Below are positions 18,188 through 26,561 of a stretch of 54,869 nucleotides of DNA, in pieces; position 1 is the stretch's first letter, and the number at the start of each line of letters is the position of its first letter. Under the pieces are notes generated by a model. That model saw only the letters and a program-made list of their open reading frames with translations. It was not told where the DNA came from and ran no database searches. The stretch comes from Alphaproteobacteria bacterium (lineage in GTDB: Bacteria; Pseudomonadota; Alphaproteobacteria; Elsterales; Elsteraceae): the NCBI GenBank assembly GCA_004292755.1, contig RDXE01000044.1, positions 1-54,869 of the forward strand, given 5' to 3'. A program made the translations under genes and the position numbers.

Positions 18188-19177
18188 TCAGCGTCGCTGA
18201 TCACTCAGGAAGCCGCAGAACCCGGCTGCTTTCTCGGTGATCCAGGAAAACTGGTCGAGGCCGATGGTCAGAATGGTTTGGCCGCCCGCGACCACTTCGG
18301 CCCGACGGCCACGACGCAAAGCCTCGATCAGGCTGGCGCGGCTGTCGAACAGAAACTCCATCCGGGTGCCGTAGACCTCGTCTCCGCGGGCGACCACGCG
18401 GCCATCAATGCGCAGCACTGGTTCGCGCACCGTGTCCCAGTCAAAATTGACCGCGACCACCTGAATCTGCACGCGCGCCCTGGGCTCTGGCAGGCTGGCG
18501 ATGTAGGCGAGTGCGAATACACCGCGGCGCCCGCCGCCTTGACCGACATTTCGGTAGATGGTGCAGGCATCCGCATCGGCGTTCAGCGGCTCCAGCCGGT
18601 TGGTCATCAGCCAGTCCGGGTCGGGGTCGATCAGTTGACTCGCGGGATCGTCCGGATTGTCAGGACGCTGGGCACTCTCGGGCCGCGCAGCGGCGGGTGG
18701 CGGCAGCCGCGCAGAGGGGGCGGCGGCTTCGGCCAAGCCGAAGGCGCGGGCCAGGTCGGGGCCAAGCCCCTCGCGTCGTTGCCGCAAGATCGTGATCAGT
18801 TGTTGGCTCTGCATGTCGTAGGCGGCGAAGGATCCACGCCGGTCATCGCCCAAATAGTAGCATGCCTCGGGATCGCCGATCCGCTCCACCCGCCCCGCCT
18901 GCAAGCGCTGCTGCCAGAGGGCACAGTAGCCGTGTTGGACCGTCCGCCAGCGTCCGCGGAACTGGCTGCCATCGGGCCGGGCTAGGAACAGGCGCCCATC
19001 GGGGTGGAAGTACCCTGTGCCCAACCGCTCCCCGTCTGGTGCAAAGGCTTGGAAGCTCGCGCCTGTGATGGTGCGATGGGTTTGCGGCCCCTGTAGGGGC
19101 TGCCAGGTCTGGGCCAGCGCACTCCCCACCAGGGTGGACAGGGCTGTAACGAGTGTCAGGATCGCGCGCCGTGCCAT
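18188..19177 (-). CDS. secreted protein of unknown function
   Basis: I do not recognise a described family. The 329-residue product begins with a clear Sec signal peptide (MARRAILTLVTALSTLVGSA, cleavage probably after ALA), so it is likely periplasmic or secreted. The N-terminal half has GASFQAFAPDGERLGTGYF, DGSQFRGRWRT and a later Cys pair that could form a disulfide; residues ~145-185 are Pro/Ala-rich and probably a linker; the C-terminal half is predicted to be mostly beta (RVQIQVVAVNFDWDTV, EPVLRIDGRVVARGDEVYG, AEVVAGGQTILTIGLDQFSW), with a final Cys. GGGAGG precedes ATG 19177. It appears monocistronic. Confidence 0.7.
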   Translation of the reverse strand: MARRAILTLVTALSTLVGSALAQTWQPLQGPQTHRTITGASFQAFAPDGERLGTGYFHPDGRLFLARPDGSQFRGRWRTVQHGYCALWQQRLQAGRVERIGDPEACYYLGDDRRGSFAAYDMQSQQLITILRQRREGLGPDLARAFGLAEAAAPSARLPPPAAARPESAQRPDNPDDPASQLIDPDPDWLMTNRLEPLNADADACTIYRNVGQGGGRRGVFALAYIASLPEPRARVQIQVVAVNFDWDTVREPVLRIDGRVVARGDEVYGTRMEFLFDSRASLIEALRRGRRAEVVAGGQTILTIGLDQFSWITEKAAGFCGFLSDQRR

Positions 19178-19473
19178 CTTCGGCCTCCCTCAACCGTGAC
19201 TGCATCACAGCAATCCTCGCTAAGGACCGACGATGTGAAAAGAGGGTTCCAGCTGGTCAGACTCGAGATCAGCCCGGACACGCCAGACCAATCAGCGGGT
19301 CAGGAAAAAACCCTTGAGACTATAGGGGTGTGACAGGCAAACGAAACGCCTTTCGTTCGGCTTCACGACTTTCGCGTCCTAGGGTGTCTGAAATTGCGTT
19401 CTGTGTGCTTGAATTGTGTCTGATCCGTCATCATGTCCTCGTCGCGTGTTTCATTCGACCCAGGAGTGCTGCC

Positions 19474-21573
19474 GTGACCCTGAAGGGCAAAGCCACTTTA
19501 TTTGCCGGGGTGTTGGTGTTGTTCACGCTGGTCCTGGCAGCGCTTGGAGTAAAACGCAGCGTAGAGATGCTGCAGGAAGTGCATCGAGTTGAGGTTGGTA
19601 CTGATGTCACTGCACCGCTGCGGCGTGCCTTAATTGAGATGTCGTCGGAGCGCAGCCTGACTCAAGTTGCGCTCTCGCTGGATCACCCGGTAACAGCGGA
19701 CTTGCGCCGCGCGATTGACGCGCAGCGCGCAGCTGTCACGCAAGAGCTGACCAAGGCGCGACAGGCGGAGATTGATCGCTTCGGCCAACCAGCCGCCGAT
19801 TTGTTGGCAGAAATCGGGAAGTTTGACGCCACCGTGGCTGCCTTTCGCCGCGCCGCGGATACGGCCATGGCTGTGCCTCTGGCAGCGCGCGACCCCAGCA
19901 TCGTGACCGGCTGGCCAGTTCTGGTGCCGAACGCAATCACACAGTTGGAGTCAGCTGCCACCACCTTCTCAGACCTGCTTGGCATCGGCGATCGAGGCGC
20001 CTTGATGCCTGCTGAGATTGCAGTGGTGCAACAAGCGCAGCGATTGATCTGGGAAGTGCGCGAGTTTGTTGGGCGGGAGCGGACGTGGCTGGTGATTGCA
20101 GCCGCCCGTGGGGAGCCGCTATCGGCCGAACGACGCGAGGCAGTGGAGCTCAACGCCGGGCGTGCCGAGCGCTCTCTCGACAGGCTGCGTGGCTTGATCA
20201 AACTGCCGACCATGCCGCCAGAATTGGCCAGCGAGACCCGTGCGATGATGGACGCGATGGCCGCTCAGTATGTGCCGATCCGCCAGCAATCGGTCGCAGC
20301 GGGCTTACGCAACGCGGTGCCGCCGATGACCTTCGAAGCGGTGTTTCAGCAGACCGAGGCGTTTTTGGATCAAGTCGCCGAGCTGGGGGTGCGCGCAACT
20401 GCCGTGGAGCAGGCAACCGAGTATGCCATCGTCCGTGAGGAGCAGCGTAACCTTGCCGTCTATGGCCTGACGATGGTGATTGTTATCGGTGTCTCACTGT
20501 ATCTCATGTTGTTCTTGCGCAGAGGTGTGGCCGGTCCGATTGAGCAGTTGACGACGGTGATGGGTGAACTGGCGGCGGGAAGTACCACGGTGGCCGTGCC
20601 CACCTCGACGACGACGGACGAACTGGGCCGGATGACCAATGCTGTCCGCTTCTTTGCCGAAGCCTTGGGTGATCGCGCCCGTCTGGAGGCAGCAGCGAAA
20701 GCCGAGCGCGAAGCCGTTCTGCGCCGGGCCACACAGGTCGACGCCGCGATTACGGCGTTCAACGCTGAGATCGCCATCCTGTTGGAGGGCTTCAGCGCCA
20801 CCTCCGACGCGCTGACCGAGGAGGCGCGGGACCTTGCCAGCCGCTCTGAGACCGGCAAGCGGGCAGTGGGGGAGATGCGCAATGCCTGCGAAACAACGGA
20901 AACCAGTGTGCAGTCGATGGCTGTCGCAGTGGAACAGTTGGCAACATCAGTGCGGGAGATTGCGCGTCAAATGACCGTTGCAGCAACTGCTACCGACAAT
21001 GCCGCCGATGAGGCCGTTGGTGCCAGTGGATGCATCACGGCCCTGGTGGCCCATGCCCGCGCGATTGATGATGTGGTGGCGTTGATCTCCGAGATCGCCG
21101 AGCAGACCAATCTTCTGGCTCTGAACGCGACGATTGAGGCGGCACGGGCTGGCGATGCCGGACGCGGCTTCGCCGTCGTGGCGGAGGAGGTAAAGCGCCT
21201 TGCCACACAAACCGGCGCTGCCACCGAGGACATTCGCCGCCGCATCGAGGATATCCAAACCTCCACCAAAGACGCCGTTGCGGCCATGGCGCGGGTGCGC
21301 GAACGGACGGATCGCATCTCCGGGTTGGTGTCCACGGTTGCCAATGCTGTGGGTGAACAACAGTCCTCCACCCAAGCCATTGCCACCAGCGCACAAGATG
21401 CTGCCTCCGTCTCAGCTCAATTGGGCGGCGTTGCAGATCGCGTCGGACAAGATGCCGAGCGCATCGGAGATGCCGCCAGCGATCTGACAATTGCGGCAAC
21501 TGGGCTTGGTCAGCAGACCGACACGCTGAAGCAAGCCGTGGATCGCTTTTTGACCGCCGTCAAAGCGGCCTAA
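19474..21573 (+). CDS. methyl-accepting chemotaxis protein
   Basis: Transmembrane chemoreceptor of 699 residues. TM1 lies at about residues 8-28 ([18 protein letters not shown]), then a helical periplasmic sensor of about 300 residues whose start ([13 protein letters not shown]) resembles NIT-type nitrate/nitrite sensors, TM2 near 328-350, a HAMP domain ([21 protein letters not shown]) and a cytoplasmic signalling hairpin with the conserved tip [20 protein letters not shown]. The ligand is unknown. The start is GTG 19474 behind AGGAG with good spacing; a longer upstream frame is not receptor-like. The 296 bases before it, shared with the divergent secreted-protein gene, must hold its promoter; I could not define boxes. 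No che genes are nearby. Confidence 0.93.
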   Translation: MTLKGKATLFAGVLVLFTLVLAALGVKRSVEMLQEVHRVEVGTDVTAPLRRALIEMSSERSLTQVALSLDHPVTADLRRAIDAQRAAVTQELTKARQAEIDRFGQPAADLLAEIGKFDATVAAFRRAADTAMAVPLAARDPSIVTGWPVLVPNAITQLESAATTFSDLLGIGDRGALMPAEIAVVQQAQRLIWEVREFVGRERTWLVIAAARGEPLSAERREAVELNAGRAERSLDRLRGLIKLPTMPPELASETRAMMDAMAAQYVPIRQQSVAAGLRNAVPPMTFEAVFQQTEAFLDQVAELGVRATAVEQATEYAIVREEQRNLAVYGLTMVIVIGVSLYLMLFLRRGVAGPIEQLTTVMGELAAGSTTVAVPTSTTTDELGRMTNAVRFFAEALGDRARLEAAAKAEREAVLRRATQVDAAITAFNAEIAILLEGFSATSDALTEEARDLASRSETGKRAVGEMRNACETTETSVQSMAVAVEQLATSVREIARQMTVAATATDNAADEAVGASGCITALVAHARAIDDVVALISEIAEQTNLLALNATIEAARAGDAGRGFAVVAEEVKRLATQTGAATEDIRRRIEDIQTSTKDAVAAMARVRERTDRISGLVSTVANAVGEQQSSTQAIATSAQDAASVSAQLGGVADRVGQDAERIGDAASDLTIAATGLGQQTDTLKQAVDRFLTAVKAA

Positions 21574-21966
21574 TCTTCGTCGGTGCGCGGAGATCGAGGG
21601 GGTGGAGGTATCGATGCAAGACCCTCAGGGTTCAACTGCGGGATTTGCCAAAGTGCGGCGGCTTGGGTCGCGAGCCAAGACTGATGCATTTGAATGCGGT
21701 CTGGTGTCCAGTCGGCATTCTCTTGGGTAACTCAGCCTGTCGCGCGACGGTATAGTGTCTTTTCCAACCCAGACCATCGTCCACAGGTCCTCCCTGAGGC
21801 GAGAGCGATGGGGACTGTGGCTTGGCACAATCCCGCATCTAGGATGGTCGGGGGGCTGCCCGGTGGATCAAACCAGACGGTTGGACTCGTCCGGTTTGAT
21901 CCACTCGGCATTGGTCTTGTGGTCCCGGTCACAAAACGCTGGGAACCAAGCGGTTCGATCAGACCA
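21574..21966. other. intergenic region between converging chemoreceptor and thrS genes
   Basis: 393 bases between two gene ends, without a credible coding frame. Its most notable content is a long inverted repeat (21863-21904), described separately. A degenerate copy of the right arm, CGGTTCGATCAGACCACT, occurs about 55 bases further on, directly before the thrS stop. Confidence 0.6.
21863..21904. terminator. long inverted repeat, probable bidirectional terminator
   Basis: GTGGATCAAACC and GGTTTGATCCAC form a perfect 12-base stem; after one mismatch, GACG/CGTC extends it by four more pairs around an 8-base loop. It lies between converging genes, about 60 bases past the thrS stop and 290 past the chemoreceptor stop. 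There is no T-run, so another role (operator, element end) is possible. Confidence 0.5.
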
Positions 21967-23799
21967 CTAGGCAGCAGCCTCGGCAGTTGCGTCCGCTGGC
22001 TCGGCCACCACGATGTCTTGGCGGGTGCGCACTTCTTGGGTGATCCGCTCGATCACGTCGTCGATCACAATCGCACCTAAGTCCTTGCCAGAGCGCAGGC
22101 GGACCGCTGCCATGCCTTGCTCGGCTTCCTTGTCGCCGACCACCAGCATGTAGGGGACCTTTTGCATCTGGGCATTGCGGATTTTCTTTTGCATCCGCTC
22201 CGCCGAGGCATCGACTTCAACGCGGATGTCAGCCGCGGCCAGGCGATCGGCGACGTCATAGGCATAGTCAAGGTGCCGATCCGCAATCGGCACCACCATC
22301 ACTTGCAAGGGTGCCAGCCAAGTGGGGAAGGCGCCTGCGTAATGCTCAATCAAGATGCCGGTGAAGCGTTCCAGCGAGCCGAAATTCGCTTGGTGCAGCA
22401 TGATCGGGATTTGCTTGGTGCCATCCTGCCCAACATAGGAGACGCCAAGGCGGCTCGGCAGGTTGGGGTCCACTTGCAAGGTGCCGCACTGCCAGTCGCG
22501 ACCCAAGGCATCGCGCAGCACGAATTCCAGCTTCGGGCCGTAGAACGCCCCTTCGCCTGGGTTCAGCGTCCAGGGCAGACCCGCGGCATCAAGTGCTGCC
22601 TTCAGCGAGTTTTCGGCATAGTCCCACGCCTCGTCGGTGCCGATGCGCTCGGCCGGGCGGTCGGACAGCTTGATGGCGATGTCGGTGAAGCCGAAGTCGC
22701 GATAGATCGACAAGATGAACTCGCAGATCTGCTTCGCCACCTCGGCCAATTGTGCCTCAGTGATGAAGATGTGGCTGTCATCCTGGGTGAAGGCACGCAC
22801 GCGCAACAGACCGTGCAGCGCGCCAGACGCCTCAAAGCGGTGAACCCGTCCAAACTCCGCGATGCGCACTGGCAGATCACGATAGCTCTTGATGCCCTGC
22901 TTGAAGATTTGGCAGTGGCCGGGGCAGTTCATCGGCTTCAGGGCAAAGGTCCGCTCTTCATCCACGATCTCGGTCGTGAACATGTTCTTTTTGTAGTTCG
23001 CCCAGTGACCAGAGGCTTCCCACAGCGCGCGGTCCATCAGTTGCGGCGCGTCAACTTCCTGGTAGCGCGCGCGCTTGAAGCGGGTGCGCATATAGCCGAT
23101 CAGAGTCTGGAACAGCGTCCAGCCCTTGGCGTGCCAGAACACCGCACCGGGTGCTTCTTCTTGGAAGTGGAACAGGTCCATTTCCCGCCCGAGCTTGCGG
23201 TGATCGCGCTTTGCAGCTTCTTCCTGGCGCCAGATTTCCTGCTTCAGGTCCTCATCGGTGGCGAAGCACAGGCCATAGAGGCGCTGCATCTGCGGGTTGC
23301 GCTGGTCGCCGCGCCAATAGGCGCCAGCAATCGAGCGCAGCTTGAATGCGCCAACCTGGCCGGTGTGGTCCACGTGCGGGCCACGGCATAGATCGGTAAA
23401 GCCTGCGATGGTGTAGAACGAGACGGTGTCGACTCCATCGGCTACGGCATCCTCGTCGCCGGTCTCGGCAGCGACAGCCGTGGAGCCTTTGCTCTTTAAG
23501 AGGTCCAGCAGCTCGACCTTAAAGTCTTGCTTGCCAGCGCGCATCAACTCCAGTGCCTCGTCGACGTCAACCTCGCGCCGCTCCAGCTTCAACCGCTTCT
23601 TCACGATTCGGCGCATCTCGTCTTCGATGCGGCCAAGATCGGCTTCGGTCAGTGGCTCGGGCGTCAGCACATCGTAGAAAAAGCCATTGGAGATGGCTGG
23701 GCCAACACCAAACTTGGTGCCGGGGAAAAGGGTCTGCACCGCCGCCGCCATGACGTGGGCACAGGAGTGGCGCATGCGGTGGAGAGCGTCGTCAGCCAT
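21967..23799 (-). CDS. thrS: threonyl-tRNA synthetase lacking the TGS domain
   Basis: Class II synthetase charging tRNA-Thr, 610 residues. It begins directly in the editing domain: HSCAHVM (HxxxH) near residue 11 and CRGPHV later supply the editing-site residues. The catalytic core has the zinc ligands in MNCPGH, FTQDDSHIF and IMLHQANFGSLERF, and a normal anticodon-binding domain at the C terminus (LQVMVVPIADRHLDYA). The usual ~60-residue N-terminal TGS domain is absent, and the 136 bases up to the next gene cannot encode it. The editing domain carries an insertion (STAVAAETGDEDAVADG) before CRGPHV. ATG 23799 has GGAAGGA at good spacing. Some ThrRS, for example of cyanobacteria, also lack TGS. 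Confidence 0.95.
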   Translation of the reverse strand: MADDALHRMRHSCAHVMAAAVQTLFPGTKFGVGPAISNGFFYDVLTPEPLTEADLGRIEDEMRRIVKKRLKLERREVDVDEALELMRAGKQDFKVELLDLLKSKGSTAVAAETGDEDAVADGVDTVSFYTIAGFTDLCRGPHVDHTGQVGAFKLRSIAGAYWRGDQRNPQMQRLYGLCFATDEDLKQEIWRQEEAAKRDHRKLGREMDLFHFQEEAPGAVFWHAKGWTLFQTLIGYMRTRFKRARYQEVDAPQLMDRALWEASGHWANYKKNMFTTEIVDEERTFALKPMNCPGHCQIFKQGIKSYRDLPVRIAEFGRVHRFEASGALHGLLRVRAFTQDDSHIFITEAQLAEVAKQICEFILSIYRDFGFTDIAIKLSDRPAERIGTDEAWDYAENSLKAALDAAGLPWTLNPGEGAFYGPKLEFVLRDALGRDWQCGTLQVDPNLPSRLGVSYVGQDGTKQIPIMLHQANFGSLERFTGILIEHYAGAFPTWLAPLQVMVVPIADRHLDYAYDVADRLAAADIRVEVDASAERMQKKIRNAQMQKVPYMLVVGDKEAEQGMAAVRLRSGKDLGAIVIDDVIERITQEVRTRQDIVVAEPADATAEAAA

Positions 23800-23869
23800 T
23801 GTATCGGTCCTTCCCAATACGATAGGGGGGTGGGCCGGGAGTGATGCCATACTCCGCCGCCGGGCGGAA

Positions 23870-23890
23870 CCCCCTCACGACGCTAGGGGG
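23870..23890 (-). terminator. small hairpin between serine-hydrolase gene and thrS
   Basis: CCCCCT-N9-AGGGGG, a 6-base G/C-rich stem about 45 bases after the stop of the upstream leftward gene. It may be a weak terminator or thrS leader structure. Confidence 0.3.
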
Positions 23891-23935
23891 ATGCGTAGCA
23901 GACTTAGCCAATCAACCGTGCGGCAGTGGTGTTGC

Positions 23936-24958
23936 TTACAGCGCGTTGAGCAGGAGGGAGAGGAAGGTCGCATCGTCCCAACGCGGGGTTTGGTCGACCA
24001 CCAGGCCCAGCCCCTCGGCTTGGCGCACCACCACCAGCCCGCGCTTGCGCAGCAGATAGAGCCGCTGATTGCCTGCGCCAGCCGCCACCACGCAGTCTTC
24101 CTGCTCCACCGCGGGAGGGAAGGTGCGGCCAAAGCCGACGCCGGGGCCGGGTGGCACCAAGCCGCGGCGGAACAGCCACCAGCTCAGCCCATAGCCAGGG
24201 TTGGCGCTGGTTGGCTGAGTCAGTGCGCGCACTGCGGCAGGGTCAAGGGAGCCAGGCGCCCCGGCCAGCATGGCCATCATCGCTGTTCCAAACTGCCCCC
24301 AGGCCCGGGCAGTCAGGCGTGCGCCCTGGGGCAACAAGGGCATGCCGTCTGCCCCGCGGCGCCAGCCTGCAACCTCAACCCCGGCAGGCATCAGGATGCG
24401 GCGCTGCAAATAGGCCAGCGGGTCGCTATCACGGCTGCCTGCCAGACGCCGTCGCATCACTTCGCCAAAAATCTGGAAGCACAGCGGACCATAGCGAAAG
24501 CGCTGACCCGGTGGATCGACTGGCCGCGCCTTGATCGCATCGGCATAGCTGGGTGCCCGCCCAATGGGGGAGTGGAACCCAGCGGTCAAGGTCAACAGGT
24601 GCTGCGGCGTGATCGCACGCAGAGCTTGGTCGCTGCGCCACTCTGTCAGACTCTCGGCGACGGGTTGGTCCAGTGTCAGCAAGCCATCGGCCACGGCTGC
24701 GGCGGCGATCAGTCCGCAGAAACTCTTGGTGCCACTGGCCAGTTCCCACGCCGCCGTGGCGTTGCCGCCATTGGCATAGTGCTCCACCAATCTGCGGCCC
24801 TGGTGCAGCACCAGCAGCGATACGCCGCGCCGCTCATCGGTGTAGGCCAGGGCTTGCGCCATCCCCGTCGCAGCACGGCTGGGTGACGACCGAAGGGGTG
24901 TGGCAGCCAGGGCAGCACCGGCCAGCAGCGCGCGACGGGACGGCTTCGGCATGGACAT
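23936..24958 (-). CDS. exported serine hydrolase, class C beta-lactamase fold
   Basis: 340-residue serine hydrolase of the beta-lactamase/penicillin-binding fold. The SxxK motif is SGTK in LASGTKSFCGLIAAAA; RYGPLCFQIFGEVM occupies the position of the YxN-like motif. The N terminus PSRRALLAGAALAA looks like a twin-arginine signal, implying export folded to the periplasm. Family members include esterases, D-amino peptidases and true AmpC enzymes; the weak YxN match argues against AmpC. ATG 24958 follows GGAGGTC. It is upstream of thrS on the same strand, with a hairpin between. Confidence 0.85.
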   Translation of the reverse strand: MSMPKPSRRALLAGAALAATPLRSSPSRAATGMAQALAYTDERRGVSLLVLHQGRRLVEHYANGGNATAAWELASGTKSFCGLIAAAAVADGLLTLDQPVAESLTEWRSDQALRAITPQHLLTLTAGFHSPIGRAPSYADAIKARPVDPPGQRFRYGPLCFQIFGEVMRRRLAGSRDSDPLAYLQRRILMPAGVEVAGWRRGADGMPLLPQGARLTARAWGQFGTAMMAMLAGAPGSLDPAAVRALTQPTSANPGYGLSWWLFRRGLVPPGPGVGFGRTFPPAVEQEDCVVAAGAGNQRLYLLRKRGLVVVRQAEGLGLVVDQTPRWDDATFLSLLLNAL

Positions 24959-25036
24959 TGCGACCTCCTGCTTCACACTACGCGGGCAGTGGCGGAAGTA
25001 TCCCCACCGGTGGCGCAAAGGGCGAGGAGGAACGGG

Positions 25037-25786
25037 ATGGGCAAGTTAGCCGGCAAGGTCGCACTGGTGTCTGGTGGCTCCAAGGGGATCGGGGGAGCCA
25101 TCGTGCGCGCCTTCGCAGCCGAGGGGGCCGACGTTGCCTTTTGTCACTGGGGTGACGCCGAGGGGGCGCGCGCCACCGTCGCTGCCGTTGAGGCTCTGGG
25201 GCGCCGCGCGCTGGCGATGGAGGTGGATGTCGCGTCCAGCCAGGCCTGCCGCGCCTTCGCAACGGCCGCTGAGAAATCCCTAGGCCCCGTTGATATCCTT
25301 GTCACCAATGCTGGCATCAACGCCAACGCACCCTTTGAGCGGGTCAGCGAAGCCTCCTTCGACCGGATGATCGATGTCCACTTGCGCGGCACGTTCTTCC
25401 TGGCCCAGGCGGTGTATGAGGGGATGAAGGCGCGGCGCTCGGGCCGGATCATCACCATCTCCAGCCAGCTGGTGTTCAAAGGCGCCGTCAATCTCACCCA
25501 TTATGTGGCGGCCAAAGGGGCGATTCTGGGGTTCACCCGTGCGCTGGCTCTGGAAGGGGCACCCTATGGCGTGCTGGTCAACACCATCGCCCCCGGCGCG
25601 ACCGATACCGACCTGTTGCGCGCGCTGTCCGATGAGTGGCGGGCGGCCAAGGTACAGGAACTGCCGATCGGTCGCTTCGCCAGCCCGGAGGAGATTGCCC
25701 CCACAGCCGTGCTGCTCGCCAGCGAGGATGGACGCTACTTCGTCGGTGCGTGCCTGTCCCCCAATGGCGGCGACGTGATGGTGTAG
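25037..25786 (+). CDS. short-chain dehydrogenase/reductase, first tandem copy
   Basis: 249-residue classical SDR, an NAD(P)-dependent oxidoreductase. The nucleotide motif is SGGSKGIG (family TGxxxGxG with Ser for Thr) at about residues 12-19, NAG follows, and the catalytic Ser-Tyr-Lys are in ITISSQLVFKG and HYVAAK. The substrate cannot be told; FabG-like enzymes have the same layout. ATG 25037 follows GGAGGA. The next gene, 13 bases downstream, encodes a protein about 80% identical by my alignment by eye, including the same C terminus (LSPNGGDVMV). Confidence 0.93.
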   Translation: MGKLAGKVALVSGGSKGIGGAIVRAFAAEGADVAFCHWGDAEGARATVAAVEALGRRALAMEVDVASSQACRAFATAAEKSLGPVDILVTNAGINANAPFERVSEASFDRMIDVHLRGTFFLAQAVYEGMKARRSGRIITISSQLVFKGAVNLTHYVAAKGAILGFTRALALEGAPYGVLVNTIAPGATDTDLLRALSDEWRAAKVQELPIGRFASPEEIAPTAVLLASEDGRYFVGACLSPNGGDVMV

Positions 25787-25799
25787 GGGAGGGGCTGAG

Positions 25800-26549
25800 A
25801 TGGGAAAACTGACGGGCAAGGTTGCCGTGGTATCCGGCGGCTCCAAAGGGATTGGCGGCGCGATTGTCCGGGCCTTCGCGACCGAGGGGGCCGATGTTGC
25901 ATTTTGTCACTTGGGTGATCCCGAGGGCGCTGCTGCGACCGTGGCCGCTGTTGAGGCGTTGGGTCGTCGCGCCTACGCCATGGAGGTTGATGTCGCCTCG
26001 TCCGACGCCTGTCGTGCCTTTGCCGCCGCGGCGAACAGCGCGCTGGGACCTGTGGACATTCTCGTCGCCAATGCTGGCAGCAGCAGTCATGCGCCGTTCG
26101 AACACCTCACCGAGGAGGCCTTTGACCGCGTAATCAATGTCCACCTGCGCGGCACATTTTTTTTGGCGCAAGCGGTCTATCCGGGAATGAAGGAGCGCGG
26201 CGCCGGCCGGATCATCACCATCACCAGCCAATTGGTGTTCAAGGGGGCCGTCAACATCACGCACTACGTCGCGGCCAAGGCTGCCATTCTGGGCTTCACC
26301 CGCGCGCTGGCCCTGGAGGCGGCACCGCACGGCGTGCTGGTCAACTCCATCGCACCGGGAGCGACCGACACCGATCTGCTGCGCAAGCGACCGGAGGAGT
26401 GGCTCGCGGCCAAAGCGCGCGCATTGCCGATCGGTCGGCTTGCGACGCCCGAGGACATTGCACCCACCGCCGTGCTGCTCGCCAGCGACGATGGGCGCTA
26501 TTTCGTCGGCGCGTGCCTGTCGCCCAATGGTGGTGACGTGATGGTTTAG
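25800..26549 (+). CDS. short-chain dehydrogenase/reductase, second tandem copy
   Basis: 249-residue SDR, a tandem duplicate of the preceding gene. Same Rossmann motif (SGGSKGIG) and catalytic ITSQLVFKG / HYVAAK residues; no gaps between the copies. Differences cluster after NAG (INAN versus SSSH), in the substrate-loop region (DLLRALSDEW versus DLLRKRPEEW) and around residues 102-112, which in SDRs shape the substrate pocket. This suggests duplication followed by change of substrate or stereochemistry. It ends 12 bases from the convergent hmgA-like gene. Confidence 0.93.
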   Translation: MGKLTGKVAVVSGGSKGIGGAIVRAFATEGADVAFCHLGDPEGAAATVAAVEALGRRAYAMEVDVASSDACRAFAAAANSALGPVDILVANAGSSSHAPFEHLTEEAFDRVINVHLRGTFFLAQAVYPGMKERGAGRIITITSQLVFKGAVNITHYVAAKAAILGFTRALALEAAPHGVLVNSIAPGATDTDLLRKRPEEWLAAKARALPIGRLATPEDIAPTAVLLASDDGRYFVGACLSPNGGDVMV

Positions 26550-26561
26550 TGGCAGCTCGAC

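Noticed and set aside
21930-21966. tRNA-like GGTTCGATC (T-loop pattern) before the thrS stop
   Set aside because: No acceptor stem, anticodon arm or CCA-compatible end could be built around it; it is part of a degenerate copy of the nearby inverted repeat.
22117-23391. 424-codon plus-strand frame opposite thrS
   Set aside because: Antisense to thrS, no domain or signal recognised, no ribosome-binding site that stands out.
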